Shown here: in pieces, positions 24,737 to 34,927 of the stretch
Layout of the letters: the number at the start of each line of letters is the position of its first letter
Position numbering within the stretch: the stretch's first letter is position 1
Origin: Mariluticola halotolerans
GTDB lineage: Bacteria; Pseudomonadota; Alphaproteobacteria; Rhizobiales; Devosiaceae
NCBI RefSeq assembly: GCF_021611515.1
Contig: NZ_CP090960.1
Span: 682,001-746,000, forward strand
Direction of reading: 5' to 3'
DNA length: 64,000 bases
Position numbers and translations under genes: made by a program
The notes under the pieces: model-generated
Database searches by the model: none
The model's input: only the letters and a program-made list of their open reading frames with translations
What the model was told of the DNA's origin: nothing

Positions 24737-27700
24737 TTATAGGGCGTCGGTAGCAATCGAATCCCCGTTTTCCGCCAATTTTGCCAGGCGGGCAAGAATT
24801 GAGGCCGCGCCGCGCAGTCTGTCATCGGCTGTTGGCCAGTTGCGGGCGAAAACCAGTTTCTGATCCGGTTTCAGGCGCACGGCCTGTGCCGGATCGGTGA
24901 CAAAACGTACCAGACCGCCGGGATTTGGGAACTCATTATTGCGCAGCGAAATGACCACGCCCTTCGGTCCGGCATCCACTTTTTCGACATTGGCACGGCG
25001 GCAAAGCGACTTGACCAGAACGATCTTTAACAATGCCTCGACCTCGTCGGGCAAGGGACCGAACCGGTCGATCAGTTCCGCGCCGAATTCGTCGATGTCA
25101 CGGGTTTCCGAAAGGTCACCCAAACGGCGATAGAGCTGCATGCGCACCTGCAGATCCGAGACATAATCCTCGGGAATCATCACCGGCATGCCGAGCGAAA
25201 TTTGCGGCGACCATTCACCTTCGGTTTCGCCTTCTGTCTCCCCGGCCCTCAGGCTGGCCACAGCTTCTTCAAGCATGGCCTGATAGAGTTCAAAGCCAAC
25301 CTCACGGATATGGCCGGACTGCTCGTCACCCAACAGATTGCCCGCGCCACGAATATCGAGATCATGGCTGGCGAGCTGGAAGCCAGCGCCCAAAGTTTCG
25401 AGCGATTGCAGCACTTCAAGACGGCGTTGCGCTGTATCGGTCAGCTTGCGGTCGGCGGGCACGGTGAACAGCGCATAGGCGCGGATTTTAGAGCGGCCAA
25501 TGCGCCCCCGGATCTGATAAAGCTGGGCGAGGCCGAACTGGTCGGCGCGATGAACAATCAGCGTGTTGGCATTGGGAATGTCGAGGCCGGATTCAACGAT
25601 GGTTGTGGCGACCAGCACATCGAATTTGCCATCATAAAACGCGTTCATGATGTCATCGAGCTGGCCCGGCGCCATCTGGCCATTGGCGACGACATAGGAG
25701 ACTTCCGGCACCTGTTCGCGCAGGAATTCAGCGACTTCCACCTGATCCTTGATGCGTGGCACCACATAAAAGGCCTGCCCGCCGCGATATTTTTCGCGCA
25801 ACAGGGCTTCGCGCACGGTCAGCGGATCGAACGGGGTAACAAAGGTGCGCACGGCCAGCCGGTCTACCGGTGGGGTGGCGAGCAGCGACAGGTCGCGCAC
25901 CCCGGTCAGGGCCAGCTGAAGCGTGCGCGGAATCGGGGTCGCGGTCAGGGTCAGCACATGCACATTGTCGCGCAATTCCTTCAACCGCTCCTTGTGAGAG
26001 ACGCCGAAATGCTGCTCTTCATCGATGATCAGCAGGCCGAGATCGCGGAATTCGATATTTTTGGCCAGCAGCGCGTGGGTGCCGACCACGATATCCACAT
26101 CGCCATTGGCCAGACCCTGCTTGGTGGCCTTGATTTCGGCTGCGGTGACGAGGCGCGAGGCCTGGGCAATTTTGACCGGCAGACCGGCAAAGCGCTCCTT
26201 GAAGGTCTTGTAATGCTGGCGGGCGAGCAATGTTGTCGGCACGACGACCGCGACCTGCCTGCCGGCAAGCGCCATGGCGAACGCGCCGCGTAATGCGACT
26301 TCGGTTTTGCCGAAGCCCACGTCGCCGCACACCAGGCGGTCCATCACCCGGCCAGAGGTCAGATCGTCGACCACGGTATCAATGGCGACAAGCTGATCTT
26401 CGGTTTCCTCGTAGGGGAAACGGGCTGCGAATTCATCATAGGCCCCTGTCGGCATGGCGATGGGTTCCACCGTGGACATGGCGCGCGCTGCAGCAACCCG
26501 AATGAGCTGTTCGGCCATGTCGCGGATGCGTTTTTTGAGTTTTGATTTTTTTGCCTGCCAGGCGACGCCGCCGAGGCGGTCCAGTTCGGCACTGGTATCT
26601 TCAGAGCCATAGCGGGACAGCAATTCGATGTTTTCAACCGGCAGGTAAAGCTTGTCGCCGCGCGCATATTCGATTTCGACGCAATCATGGGGCGCGCCTG
26701 CAGCCTCGATGGCGCGCAGCCCAATGAACCGGCCGATACCGTGATCGACATGCACCACCAGATCACCGGCAGACAGGCTGGTGGCCTCGGTCAGCGCGTC
26801 GCTGGCCTTTTTGCGGCGGGCCTGGCGGATGATGCGTTCGCCCAGAATATCCTGCTCGGAGAGAACCAGAAGACCGTCGGTGCGGAAACCGCTTTCCAGC
26901 CCAAGGACCAGAAGCGCCGTCATGCCCTTCGCAGTGGTTTCCGCCTCATGCCAGTTGGAGACCAGTTTCAACCGGGTATAGCCGTGATCGCTGAGCACCT
27001 GGGCCATGCGGTCGCGCGTGCCCTCGCTCCAGCAGGCGAGAATGGTGTGCCGCCCGGCTTTTTCCTCGGCCTTTAACAGTGAGATGACCGCTTCAAAGAT
27101 ATTGCTGTCAGCGGCTTCGCGTTCGGCGGCGAAACTGGGGGCCATCCGCCCGCCGGCATCACTTATCGGAATGGCATCCCCTGCAGGGGTGAACGGCGAG
27201 AGTTGCACGGCAACCCCTGCAGACAGGGCGTAAGGATGGGCATCGACCTGATAGAGCAGTTCGGGCTTGATGGCTTTGTAGGGTGCGCCGCCGCCGGGCT
27301 GCTGCCCCTTGCCCATGGCTTCGTCACGGGCTTCGAAATAATCGGTGATCTGTTCCTGGCGCTCGGTGAAGGCCTGGTCGATCTGGTGGTCGTAGATGAA
27401 GGCGGCATTGCCGGTATAGGCGACGAGCGGATCGAGGCGCTCATAATAAAAGGGCAGCCAGTGTTCCATGCCTGGAAAGCGCTGGCCGGCGCTGATGGCG
27501 GCATAGAGCGGATCATCGGCGGTATTGCCGCCAAAGGTTGCGGTGTAATTGCGGCGGAACCGGCGGATGGTTTCTTCGTTGAGTACAACTTCGCTCATCG
27601 GAGCGAGCGCGAAACGTTTCAGGGTGCCGGTGGTGCGCTGGGTGTCGGGATCAAAGCTGCGAATTGTCTCCAGCACCGCGCCGAAGAAATCAAAGCGCAG

Positions 27701-28258
27701 CGGGGCGTCTTCGCTGGCCGGGAACAGATCGACCAGACCGCCACGCACCGCATATTCACCGGCCTCGCGCACGGTGGGCACGCGCAAATAGCCATTGCCC
27801 GACGCCCAGTCGATCAGGGTTTTGCTGTCGACGACTTCGCCTGATGCGGCACCAAAAGACATGGCGCTGACGATGTCTGTGGGCGGCAGTTTCTGGATCA
27901 GCGCGTTGGCGGTCGTGATGACAATCGCGCCGCGTGTATTGGGATTGCAAAGGGTGGCCAGCGTGCTCATACGCGCGGAAATCGCCACCGCATTGGGCGA
28001 GACGCGATCATAGGGCAGACAATCCCAGGCCGGCAGACCGAGAATCGGATGGCCGGGCATGAGCTGGCGCAAAACCTCTTCCATCCGCGACTGGCGGCGT
28101 CCGTCTCGGGCAACGAAGACTGCGGCGACGCGATCATCCGGCGCTTCGGCAATGCGCTGTTCGACAAAGCGCGCCAAGACGACCGGCTGCATGCCGTCAG
28201 GGACATTGACGATCATCTGGCTTGGTGTTGCCGTCATGTTCAGGTCGACTTCGTTCAT
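24737..28258 (-). CDS. mfd: Transcription-repair coupling factor
   Basis: A 1173-residue Mfd of full normal length. The order is a UvrB-like N-terminal region (GLPAWDCLPYDRVSP near residue 78), the RNA polymerase interaction domain (LVVHVDHGIGRFIGL near residue 500), the RecG-like translocase (Walker A CGDVGFGKTEVALRG near residue 645, DEEQHFG box near residue 745, VVPRIKDQ, IRGRIGRS) and the C-terminal TRCF domain. It removes stalled RNA polymerase at lesions and recruits UvrA, encoded 24 kb away in this window. It overlaps sdhE by 4 bp and is cotranscribed with it, a common order in this bacterial group. Confidence 0.98.
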   Translation of the reverse strand: MNEVDLNMTATPSQMIVNVPDGMQPVVLARFVEQRIAEAPDDRVAAVFVARDGRRQSRMEEVLRQLMPGHPILGLPAWDCLPYDRVSPNAVAISARMSTLATLCNPNTRGAIVITTANALIQKLPPTDIVSAMSFGAASGEVVDSKTLIDWASGNGYLRVPTVREAGEYAVRGGLVDLFPASEDAPLRFDFFGAVLETIRSFDPDTQRTTGTLKRFALAPMSEVVLNEETIRRFRRNYTATFGGNTADDPLYAAISAGQRFPGMEHWLPFYYERLDPLVAYTGNAAFIYDHQIDQAFTERQEQITDYFEARDEAMGKGQQPGGGAPYKAIKPELLYQVDAHPYALSAGVAVQLSPFTPAGDAIPISDAGGRMAPSFAAEREAADSNIFEAVISLLKAEEKAGRHTILACWSEGTRDRMAQVLSDHGYTRLKLVSNWHEAETTAKGMTALLVLGLESGFRTDGLLVLSEQDILGERIIRQARRKKASDALTEATSLSAGDLVVHVDHGIGRFIGLRAIEAAGAPHDCVEIEYARGDKLYLPVENIELLSRYGSEDTSAELDRLGGVAWQAKKSKLKKRIRDMAEQLIRVAAARAMSTVEPIAMPTGAYDEFAARFPYEETEDQLVAIDTVVDDLTSGRVMDRLVCGDVGFGKTEVALRGAFAMALAGRQVAVVVPTTLLARQHYKTFKERFAGLPVKIAQASRLVTAAEIKATKQGLANGDVDIVVGTHALLAKNIEFRDLGLLIIDEEQHFGVSHKERLKELRDNVHVLTLTATPIPRTLQLALTGVRDLSLLATPPVDRLAVRTFVTPFDPLTVREALLREKYRGGQAFYVVPRIKDQVEVAEFLREQVPEVSYVVANGQMAPGQLDDIMNAFYDGKFDVLVATTIVESGLDIPNANTLIVHRADQFGLAQLYQIRGRIGRSKIRAYALFTVPADRKLTDTAQRRLEVLQSLETLGAGFQLASHDLDIRGAGNLLGDEQSGHIREVGFELYQAMLEEAVASLRAGETEGETEGEWSPQISLGMPVMIPEDYVSDLQVRMQLYRRLGDLSETRDIDEFGAELIDRFGPLPDEVEALLKIVLVKSLCRRANVEKVDAGPKGVVISLRNNEFPNPGGLVRFVTDPAQAVRLKPDQKLVFARNWPTADDRLRGAASILARLAKLAENGDSIATDAL

Positions 28259-28548
28259 CGGGTTTTGGTGCTGCTCAGCTGGAAGGCAATGATCTCGCGC
28301 AACAGGTCCCCGTCGACTGTCTCAGGTGGTGGCTCCTGCCCCATCAGCCATTTGAACAGATCTGCATCCTGCTCGTCCATCAGGGTTTCAAGCCGGGTCA
28401 GTGCGGCCTCGTCATAGATATCAAGATGGGCGTCGGCGAAATTGCCCAGAATGATATCCATTTCCTGCATGCCGCGATGCCAGGCGCGATAACGCATGCG
28501 GCGCCGGCGCGTGGAGATATCTTCGGACGACGGGTTTGAAACAGACAT
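28255..28548 (-). CDS. sdhE: Succinate dehydrogenase assembly factor 2 homologue (SdhE)
   Basis: A 97-residue protein of the SdhE/SDHAF2 family, which helps attach FAD covalently to SdhA. The signature is RRRRMRYRAWHRGMQEMDIILG at residues 14-35, with the RGxxE-like segment in the form RGMQEMD, then DADLFKWLMGQEPPP. It is short, helical and Asp/Glu-rich. It is first in the sdhE-mfd unit and divergent from recG. No sdh genes are in the window. Confidence 0.92.
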   Translation of the reverse strand: MSVSNPSSEDISTRRRRMRYRAWHRGMQEMDIILGNFADAHLDIYDEAALTRLETLMDEQDADLFKWLMGQEPPPETVDGDLLREIIAFQLSSTKTR

Positions 28549-28671
28549 GGTATTCCCGGGATACAGGTTTAAGGCGCTTTGTTTACGCGTTCATAGCGGT
28601 GTTGTCAGCCTTTTGCCACGCGCCGACACCGGTTAAAGTCGATTTTGTCGACTGTTTTCATGAGGCCAGAC

Positions 28672-30780
28672 GTGTCCCGTCCCATCGTGCTCAATCCGCT
28701 GTTTCGCTCGCTGCGCTCGCTGAAAGGCGTGGGGCCGCAGCTTGGTGCACTGATGGCGCGATTCTTTGGCGCGCCCGACGGGCAGGAAGCCATTGCGCTC
28801 GATGTGCTGATGCATATGCCCAGCCACGTCATCGACCGGCGCAAACAGGTGGGCATTGCCGAGGCCTATTTCGGGTCGACGGTGACGTTGAAACTGCATA
28901 TCGACCGGCATCAGCCACCCCCAAAAGGCCGCCCAAACATTCCGCACCGGGTGTTCGCCCATGATGAGACCGGGGAAATTCAGCTGGTCTTCTTCCGGGC
29001 CCAGGGTGGCTGGGTGGAAAAATCCCTGCCTGAGGGCGAGGAACGCTATGTCTCGGGCGAGATCGGTTTCTTTCAGGGTGAAAAGCAAATCACCCATCCT
29101 GATTATGTGGTGGCACCCGACAAGTTCGATACGCTGCCGCTGGTTGAGCCGGTCTATCCGCTCACCCATGGCCTGTCGTCAAAGGCCCTGACAAAGATCG
29201 TCAAACAGGTGGTGGATGACCTGCCGGTATTACCTGAATGGGTAGCGCCCGAACGGTTGAGCCAGTTTAGCTGGCCGGGTTTTGATGTGGCGATGCGGGC
29301 CATGCATCAGCCGGTCAGCCCGGAAGAAGCGGAAATTACCGGGCCTGCCCGCATGCGGCTGGCTTATGATGAATATCTGGCCGGGCAACTCACCCTGCAA
29401 TTGGTGCGGTCGGCGCTGGTCGCCAGACGCGGAGTTTCCCGCCAGTTTACCGGACAATTGACCGACGCGGCGGAAACCGCCCTGCCCTTTGCCCTGACCG
29501 ACGGGCAGAAACAGGCGATTGCCGATATCCGCGCTGATCTGGCATCGGAAAACCGCATGTCGCGCCTGTTGCAGGGCGACGTGGGCGCGGGCAAGACCGT
29601 TGTTGCGTTCATGGCGATGGCGGCGCTGGCAGAAAGCGGCGCGCAATCGGCGCTGATGGCGCCAACCGAATTGCTGGCGGCGCAGCATTTCAAGACCCTG
29701 CAACCGCTTTGCGCGGCAATCGGGCTCAAATGCGTGCTGCTGACCGGCAAGCAAAAGGTGGCCGAACGGCGTCCGGCGCTTGAGGGCATTGCCGATGGTT
29801 CTATTCAGGTTGTGGTGGGCACCCATGCCCTGTTTCAGGCCGATGTGGAATTTCATAATCTGGGGCTGACCGTTGTCGACGAGCAGCACCGTTTTGGTGT
29901 GCATCAGCGCCTGGCCTTGTCGGACAAGGGCAAGCATACGGATTTGCTGGTGATGACAGCGACGCCCATCCCGCGCACGCTGGTTCTGACCCATTTCGGG
30001 GATATGGCGGTCAGCGTGTTGCGTGAGAAGCCTGCCGGGCGGCAGCCAATTGATACGGCAGTGATGTCGATTGGCGATTACGCGCGGATCATTCAAAGAT
30101 TGCAGAGCCGGATTGATGACGGGGCGCAGGCATTCTGGGTGTGCCCGCTGGTCGAGGAATCGGAAAATCTTGATGTGGTTTCTGCGCAGGACCGGTTCGG
30201 CGAGTTGGTGAAAGTGTTCGGCGACCGGGTGGCTTTGGTGCATGGGCGCATGACCACGGCGGAAAAACAGGAAGCCATGGGCCGGTTCCAGTCCGGCGCG
30301 GCGCAATTGCTGGTCGCGACCACAGTGATCGAAGTTGGCGTTGATGTGCCCAATGCGACGATCATGATCATTGAACACGCCGAACGGTTCGGCCTGGCGC
30401 AATTGCATCAGCTGCGCGGCCGTGTGGGGCGCGGCAGTGCCCGCTCTGCCTGTTTGCTGCTTTACAAGGATCCTTTGAGTGAGACGGCAAAGGCGCGGCT
30501 GGAGACGATCAAGAACTCCGAGGACGGGTTCGAGATTGCCGAAAAGGATCTCGAATTACGCGGTCAGGGCGATATTCTGGGGACGCGGCAGTCCGGAATG
30601 CCCGGCTACCGGCTTGCCCAGCCCGATGTGCACCGGCATTTGCTGGAATTCGCCCATGATGATGCGAAAGCGCTTTTGGAGGCAAACCCTGGATTGACAG
30701 GTGCCGAGGGGGAAGCAGCGCGGACGCTGCTCTATTTGTTCCGGCGTGACCTTGCCATTCCGCTGATCCGGGCGGGCTAG
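28672..30780 (+). CDS. recG: ATP-dependent DNA helicase RecG
   Basis: About 702 residues. The wedge/OB region is N-terminal (LFRSLRSLKGVGPQLGALM near residue 8). Helicase motifs include QGDVGAGKTVVAFMAMA near residue 305, DEQHRFGVHQR near residue 410, MTATPIPRTL near residue 430, and QLHQLRGRVGRG near residue 585. RecG reverses stalled replication forks. I prefer GTG 28672 because GAGG lies seven bases before it and homologues begin near NPLFRSL; ATG 28660 is the alternative and lacks a ribosome site. Its TAG stop shares the bases CTAG with the stop of the convergent DUF502 gene. Confidence 0.97.
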   Translation: MSRPIVLNPLFRSLRSLKGVGPQLGALMARFFGAPDGQEAIALDVLMHMPSHVIDRRKQVGIAEAYFGSTVTLKLHIDRHQPPPKGRPNIPHRVFAHDETGEIQLVFFRAQGGWVEKSLPEGEERYVSGEIGFFQGEKQITHPDYVVAPDKFDTLPLVEPVYPLTHGLSSKALTKIVKQVVDDLPVLPEWVAPERLSQFSWPGFDVAMRAMHQPVSPEEAEITGPARMRLAYDEYLAGQLTLQLVRSALVARRGVSRQFTGQLTDAAETALPFALTDGQKQAIADIRADLASENRMSRLLQGDVGAGKTVVAFMAMAALAESGAQSALMAPTELLAAQHFKTLQPLCAAIGLKCVLLTGKQKVAERRPALEGIADGSIQVVVGTHALFQADVEFHNLGLTVVDEQHRFGVHQRLALSDKGKHTDLLVMTATPIPRTLVLTHFGDMAVSVLREKPAGRQPIDTAVMSIGDYARIIQRLQSRIDDGAQAFWVCPLVEESENLDVVSAQDRFGELVKVFGDRVALVHGRMTTAEKQEAMGRFQSGAAQLLVATTVIEVGVDVPNATIMIIEHAERFGLAQLHQLRGRVGRGSARSACLLLYKDPLSETAKARLETIKNSEDGFEIAEKDLELRGQGDILGTRQSGMPGYRLAQPDVHRHLLEFAHDDAKALLEANPGLTGAEGEAARTLLYLFRRDLAIPLIRAG

Positions 30781-31520
30781 GCCCTGGTTTTGGGCTGGCT
30801 CTCGGCCTCATTCACTTTCGCGAGCAATTCCTGGGGCGAAGGTTTTTCACCTTTATAGACCGGTGCGACCAGCCCTGCCGAAATGATCAGCTTGGCAGCG
30901 TCCTCGGTGCTCATGTCCAGAATTGTTATCTGGCTTTTGGGAACAAACAGCAAAAAACCCGAGGTCGGGTTGGGTGTTGTGGGCAGAAAGCAGCTTAAAA
31001 CCGGCTCATCGCCGACAACCTTTGCGGCGACCTCTCCCTTGGCCTCAGTGGAAATCAACACGATCGCCCAGATGCCCTTGCGCGGATATTCGATCAGCCC
31101 GACCTGTTTGAAGCTTTGGCTGCTCTGGGTCACCACGGTTTCAAAAATCTGCTTCAGCCCGCCATAAAGCGTGGAGATCATCGGCAGGCGGGACAGGAAT
31201 TTCTCACCCAGCTGCAGGAGCGACCGCCCCACCAGATTGGCCGTGAGAAAGCCAAGCAGGATAATGGCCAATACCGCGACCAAAAGCCCGAAACCGGGCA
31301 CGTGAATCGACAGATATGTATCGGGATTATATTGCGGCGGGATCAGGGGTTTGACGAAATCGTCGATCACCCGGATGATCCAGCCCGCGATATAAAGCGT
31401 GATGCCGATGGGGCCGGCAATCACCAGACCTGTCAGAAAATAGTTGGTAATCCGGCGGCCGAGTGGCACGCGTGTGGGGTGCAGATGTGGCTCTTGATGA
31501 GGCGTATCAGGGTCGTTCAC
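30777..31520 (-). CDS. DUF502 family membrane protein
   Basis: A 247-residue protein of the DUF502 family with unknown function. Two N-terminal membrane segments are visible (FLTGLVIAGPIGITLYIAGWII near residue 28 and LLVAVLAIILLGFLTANLVG near residue 78), followed by the conserved LPMISTLYGGLKQIFETV and a soluble domain with FLPTTPNPTSGFLLFVPK and IISAGLVAP. The stop overlaps the recG stop by four bases, tail to tail. The same recG neighbourhood is common in related genomes. Confidence 0.85.
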   Translation of the reverse strand: MNDPDTPHQEPHLHPTRVPLGRRITNYFLTGLVIAGPIGITLYIAGWIIRVIDDFVKPLIPPQYNPDTYLSIHVPGFGLLVAVLAIILLGFLTANLVGRSLLQLGEKFLSRLPMISTLYGGLKQIFETVVTQSSQSFKQVGLIEYPRKGIWAIVLISTEAKGEVAAKVVGDEPVLSCFLPTTPNPTSGFLLFVPKSQITILDMSTEDAAKLIISAGLVAPVYKGEKPSPQELLAKVNEAESQPKTRA

Positions 31521-31610
31521 GTCGGCGGGACTCCAAGTCTGAGTGCCACAATATAGGGAGCCTTATCTATCCCGCCAACTGCCGAACGGTTCGTCAGTTC
31601 ATTTTTTTGC

Positions 31611-33437
31611 CTATTCGACCGTCACCGACTTGGCCAGATTGCGCGGCTGATCGACATCGGTGCCCATGAAAACCGCCGTGTGATAGGCCAGAAGCTGCAC
31701 TGCGACAGCAGCGATGATCGGCGCGACGAAGCTGTTCACCGAGGGCATCACAATAATTTCAATGCTGTCATCGCCGATGGCGGCGGCCCCTTGTGCATCG
31801 GTGATCAGAATGATGCGCCCGCCACGGGCGGCGACTTCCTGCATGTTGGAAAAGGTCTTTTCCATCAGCTCATCGGAAGGCGCCACGACGATAACCGGCA
31901 TGTCTTCATCGACCAGCGCAATCGGGCCGTGCTTTAGCTCGCCACCGGCATAGCCTTCGGCATGGATATAGGAAATTTCCTTGAGCTTGAGCGCACCTTC
32001 AAGGGCGATGGGGAACATTTGCCCGCGGCCGAGATAAAGCACATCCTTGGCACGCGACAGGCTTTTGGCCAGCACCTCAATTTGTGCCTCGCACTGTAGG
32101 GCATCAGCGACGGCGCGGGGCAGATGTTCCAGCGCCTTGACCATTTCCTGCTCGGCTTCAGCGCTCAGCGTGCCGCGCGCACGCCCGGCGGCGATCACCA
32201 GACTGGCGAGAACGGTCAACTGGGCGGTGAAGGCCTTTGTCGAGGCGACGCCGATTTCCGGGCCGCAAAGGGTTGGAAAGACGACATGGGATTCGCGGGC
32301 AATGGTTGATTCGGGCACATTGACCAGGGCAGCAATTTTCTGCCCCTGCCCGGCACAATATCGCAAGGCGGCCAGGGTGTCGGCGGTTTCGCCTGACTGG
32401 GAGACAAACAGCGACAAGCCGTCCTTTTCCAGCGGGGGTTCGCGATAGCGGAATTCGGAGGCCACATCGACATCGACAGGCAGGCGGGCATAATGCTCGA
32501 ACCAGTATTTGGCAACGCAACCCGCCAGATAGGTGGTGCCACAGGCGACAATGGTAACCCGGTTGAGGGTGGCAAAATCAAATGGCAGCTTTTCGCTGAT
32601 GCTGATCGTCTCGCTTGCCATGTCCACGTAATGGGCCAGCGTGTGCGAGATGGTTTCCGGCTGTTCGTAGATTTCCTTGGCCATGAAATGGCGGTGATTG
32701 CCCTTGTCCACCTGTCCGGCGGACGCAGCTGAAATCTGCTGGGTCCGCTGCATCGGCGTGCCGTCAAAATCACGGATGACCACGCTGTCTTTGGTGATCA
32801 CGGCCCAATCGCCCTCTTCGAGATAGGTAATGCGATTGGTCAACGGGGCCAGCGCGTAAGCATCTGAACCAAAATACATTTCCCCGTCGCCCGCACCGAT
32901 GGCGAGCGGCGAGCCCTGTCGGGCGGCGATCAGCAAATCGGGGTGATCGCGGAACAGAAATACAAGGCCGAACGCGCCGCGCAGCTTTTTCAGGATATTG
33001 CCGACGGCGGTTTCCGGGTCGGCACCCCGGTCCAGCTCGCGGCTGACCAGCAGCGCCACAGGCTCGGTATCGGTCTGGGTTTGTGGCTCATAGCCGTCGG
33101 CTTTGAGTTCCGTCAGCAGTTCGCGGAAATTCTCGATAATGCCGTTATGCACGACAGCGACCCGGGCGGTGGCATGGGGATGGGCGTTGTTTTCGGTCGG
33201 TGCGCCATGGGTGGCCCAGCGAGTGTGGCCAATGCCGGTCAGCCCGTCCAGCGGTTCAGCGGCGAGTTTGCCGGCCAGATTTCCCAGCTTGCCTTCCGCC
33301 CGCCGCCGGGTGATTTCACCATTGTCGATGGTGGCGATACCGGCGCTGTCATAGCCGCGATATTCGAGACGGCGCAGGGCTTCAACAAGCCGGTTTGCCA
33401 CTGGCTTGGTGCCGACGATTCCAACAATCCCGCACAT
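31611..33437 (-). CDS. glmS: Glucosamine-6-phosphate synthase (isomerizing)
   Basis: A 608-residue glutamine:fructose-6-phosphate amidotransferase. The protein starts MCGIVGIVG; Cys2 is the N-terminal nucleophile after Met removal. The Gln-amidotransferase domain runs to about residue 220 (GIGHTRWATHG, NGIIENF). Two SIS isomerase domains follow (SQSGETADTLAAL, ESTIARESHVV, LKHGPIALVDE), and the end is PRNLAKSVTVE. It makes glucosamine-6-P for peptidoglycan and LPS. It lies 5 bp downstream of glmU, so the two successive pathway genes form an operon. No glmS ribozyme is present, as expected outside Gram-positives. Confidence 0.98.
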   Translation of the reverse strand: MCGIVGIVGTKPVANRLVEALRRLEYRGYDSAGIATIDNGEITRRRAEGKLGNLAGKLAAEPLDGLTGIGHTRWATHGAPTENNAHPHATARVAVVHNGIIENFRELLTELKADGYEPQTQTDTEPVALLVSRELDRGADPETAVGNILKKLRGAFGLVFLFRDHPDLLIAARQGSPLAIGAGDGEMYFGSDAYALAPLTNRITYLEEGDWAVITKDSVVIRDFDGTPMQRTQQISAASAGQVDKGNHRHFMAKEIYEQPETISHTLAHYVDMASETISISEKLPFDFATLNRVTIVACGTTYLAGCVAKYWFEHYARLPVDVDVASEFRYREPPLEKDGLSLFVSQSGETADTLAALRYCAGQGQKIAALVNVPESTIARESHVVFPTLCGPEIGVASTKAFTAQLTVLASLVIAAGRARGTLSAEAEQEMVKALEHLPRAVADALQCEAQIEVLAKSLSRAKDVLYLGRGQMFPIALEGALKLKEISYIHAEGYAGGELKHGPIALVDEDMPVIVVAPSDELMEKTFSNMQEVAARGGRIILITDAQGAAAIGDDSIEIIVMPSVNSFVAPIIAAVAVQLLAYHTAVFMGTDVDQPRNLAKSVTVE

Positions 33438-33442
33438 AGGGT

Positions 33443-34798
33443 TTAACGCTCCTGCTTGCTTTTCTTGAAGGCTTCGGCCCGTGCCCGCAAACGGGGCGCA
33501 TAGCCGGCCTTGTTTTCCTGCCGCGCCCGGCCAATGCCCAGCGCGTCGGCGGGGATATCTGCTGTGATGATGCTGCCGGAACCGATATAGGCGTTGTCAC
33601 CAATATTCAGCGGCGCGACCAGCGCACTGTTGGAGCCGACAAAAACGCCTTCGCCAATCAGGGTGCGGTGCTTGTTGATGCCGTCATAATTGCAGGTGAT
33701 CGTGCCCGCGCCGACATTGGTTTTAGCCCCGATATCGGCATCACCGATATAGCTGAGATGGTTGATCTTGGCACCAGCGCCGAGTGTGGCGTTTTTCACT
33801 TCAACGAAATTGCCCACCTTGGTGCCTTCGGCCAGGTCTGTGCCGGGCCGCAGGCGGGCAAAGGGGCCGATTTCAGCTTTGGCCCCAATCTGCGCCCCCT
33901 CGATATGCGAGAAGGCCTTGATGGTTACCCCCTCGCCGACGCTGACAGCGGGGCCGAAATAGACATTGGGTTCGATGCGCACCTCGCGGCCGATTTTCGT
34001 GTCGTAGGAGAAATAAACGCTTGAGGGGTCGGACAGGGACACGCCCTCGTCCATCATTTGCAGGCGAAGGCGTTTCTGGAACAGCGCTTCAGCTTCGGCC
34101 AATTGCGCCTGACTGTTGACGCCCATGACATCTTCCCAAGGGGCAACGGCGTAACCGACGTCGCAACCGGCGGCATTGGCATGCTGCACCAGATCGCCGA
34201 GATAGAATTCCTTCTGGACGTTATTGTCGTCGATCTTGACGATGGCATCGCGAAACACATCGGCGCGGAACCCGAGAATGCAGGCATTGCACAGGCCGAT
34301 TTCACGCTCGGTGTCGCTGGCGTCCTTATGTTCACGAATGCCCAGCAAGCGGTCGCCATCGGTCAGCAAGCGCCCATAACCTGTCGGGTCTTCCGGTTCA
34401 AAGCCCAGAATGGCTGCATCCTTGCCCGCATCGAGCCGGTCGGTGATCATGCGGAAGATTTCCGGGCGCAATAGCGGGTGATCGCCATAGACGACGGCGA
34501 TATAGCCTTTGACATCGCGCCAGAGCGGTTCGGCCATCAGGGCAGCGTGGGCTGTGCCCTTGCGTTCAGTCTGTTGAAAAAACCGGGCGTGTGGCGCGAT
34601 CGCCTCCACAGCGGCTTCTATCTTTTCGTGACCGGGGCCGGTGATCACCGCAAGATTGGTGGCACCAGCGCCTGTGGCCGCGCGCACCACATGGCTGATG
34701 ATGGGCAGGCCTGCCACAGTGTGCAGCAATTTGGGGCGGGATGATTTCATCCGGGTCCCCTCGCCTGCGGCCAAAACGATAACAGTCAGTTCAGTCAT
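33443..34798 (-). CDS. glmU: UDP-GlcNAc pyrophosphorylase / GlcN-1-P acetyltransferase
   Basis: A 451-residue bifunctional GlmU. The N-terminal uridyltransferase has VLAAGEGTRMKSSRPKLLH at residue 8, the nucleotide-binding loop. The C-terminal left-handed beta-helix has hexapeptide repeats (IEGAQIGAKAEIGPFARLR onwards from about residue 295), with KNATLGAGAKINHLSYIGDA and the acetyl-CoA site around NYDGINKHRT. It produces UDP-GlcNAc, downstream of GlmS and the phosphomutase GlmM (not in the window). It is the first gene of glmU-glmS. Confidence 0.98.
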   Translation of the reverse strand: MTELTVIVLAAGEGTRMKSSRPKLLHTVAGLPIISHVVRAATGAGATNLAVITGPGHEKIEAAVEAIAPHARFFQQTERKGTAHAALMAEPLWRDVKGYIAVVYGDHPLLRPEIFRMITDRLDAGKDAAILGFEPEDPTGYGRLLTDGDRLLGIREHKDASDTEREIGLCNACILGFRADVFRDAIVKIDDNNVQKEFYLGDLVQHANAAGCDVGYAVAPWEDVMGVNSQAQLAEAEALFQKRLRLQMMDEGVSLSDPSSVYFSYDTKIGREVRIEPNVYFGPAVSVGEGVTIKAFSHIEGAQIGAKAEIGPFARLRPGTDLAEGTKVGNFVEVKNATLGAGAKINHLSYIGDADIGAKTNVGAGTITCNYDGINKHRTLIGEGVFVGSNSALVAPLNIGDNAYIGSGSIITADIPADALGIGRARQENKAGYAPRLRARAEAFKKSKQER

Positions 34799-34927
34799 GC
34801 AGAATTCCTTCGCGCCAGACCTATCTAGCGTGTTTTACGCATTTTTATGGCAGGATCGGATTGCCAAGCCAATAACTTGTTCCAGTAGTGCTAAACTTAA
34901 CGCGCAGATGGATGATTCGTCAGCGGT

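Noticed and set aside
24737-30780. LexA control of mfd or recG
   Set aside because: I saw no GTTC-N7-GTTC in the sdhE-recG divergent region.
31577-31609. Hairpin plus T7 run on the plus strand after the glmS 3' end
   Set aside because: It has one mismatched pair and reads on the strand opposite glmS; no plus-strand gene ends nearby except recG 800 bp earlier. It could stop antisense transcription, but this cannot be supported.
33438-33442. glmS ribozyme in front of glmS
   Set aside because: Only five bases separate glmU and glmS, and no ribozyme core is present.
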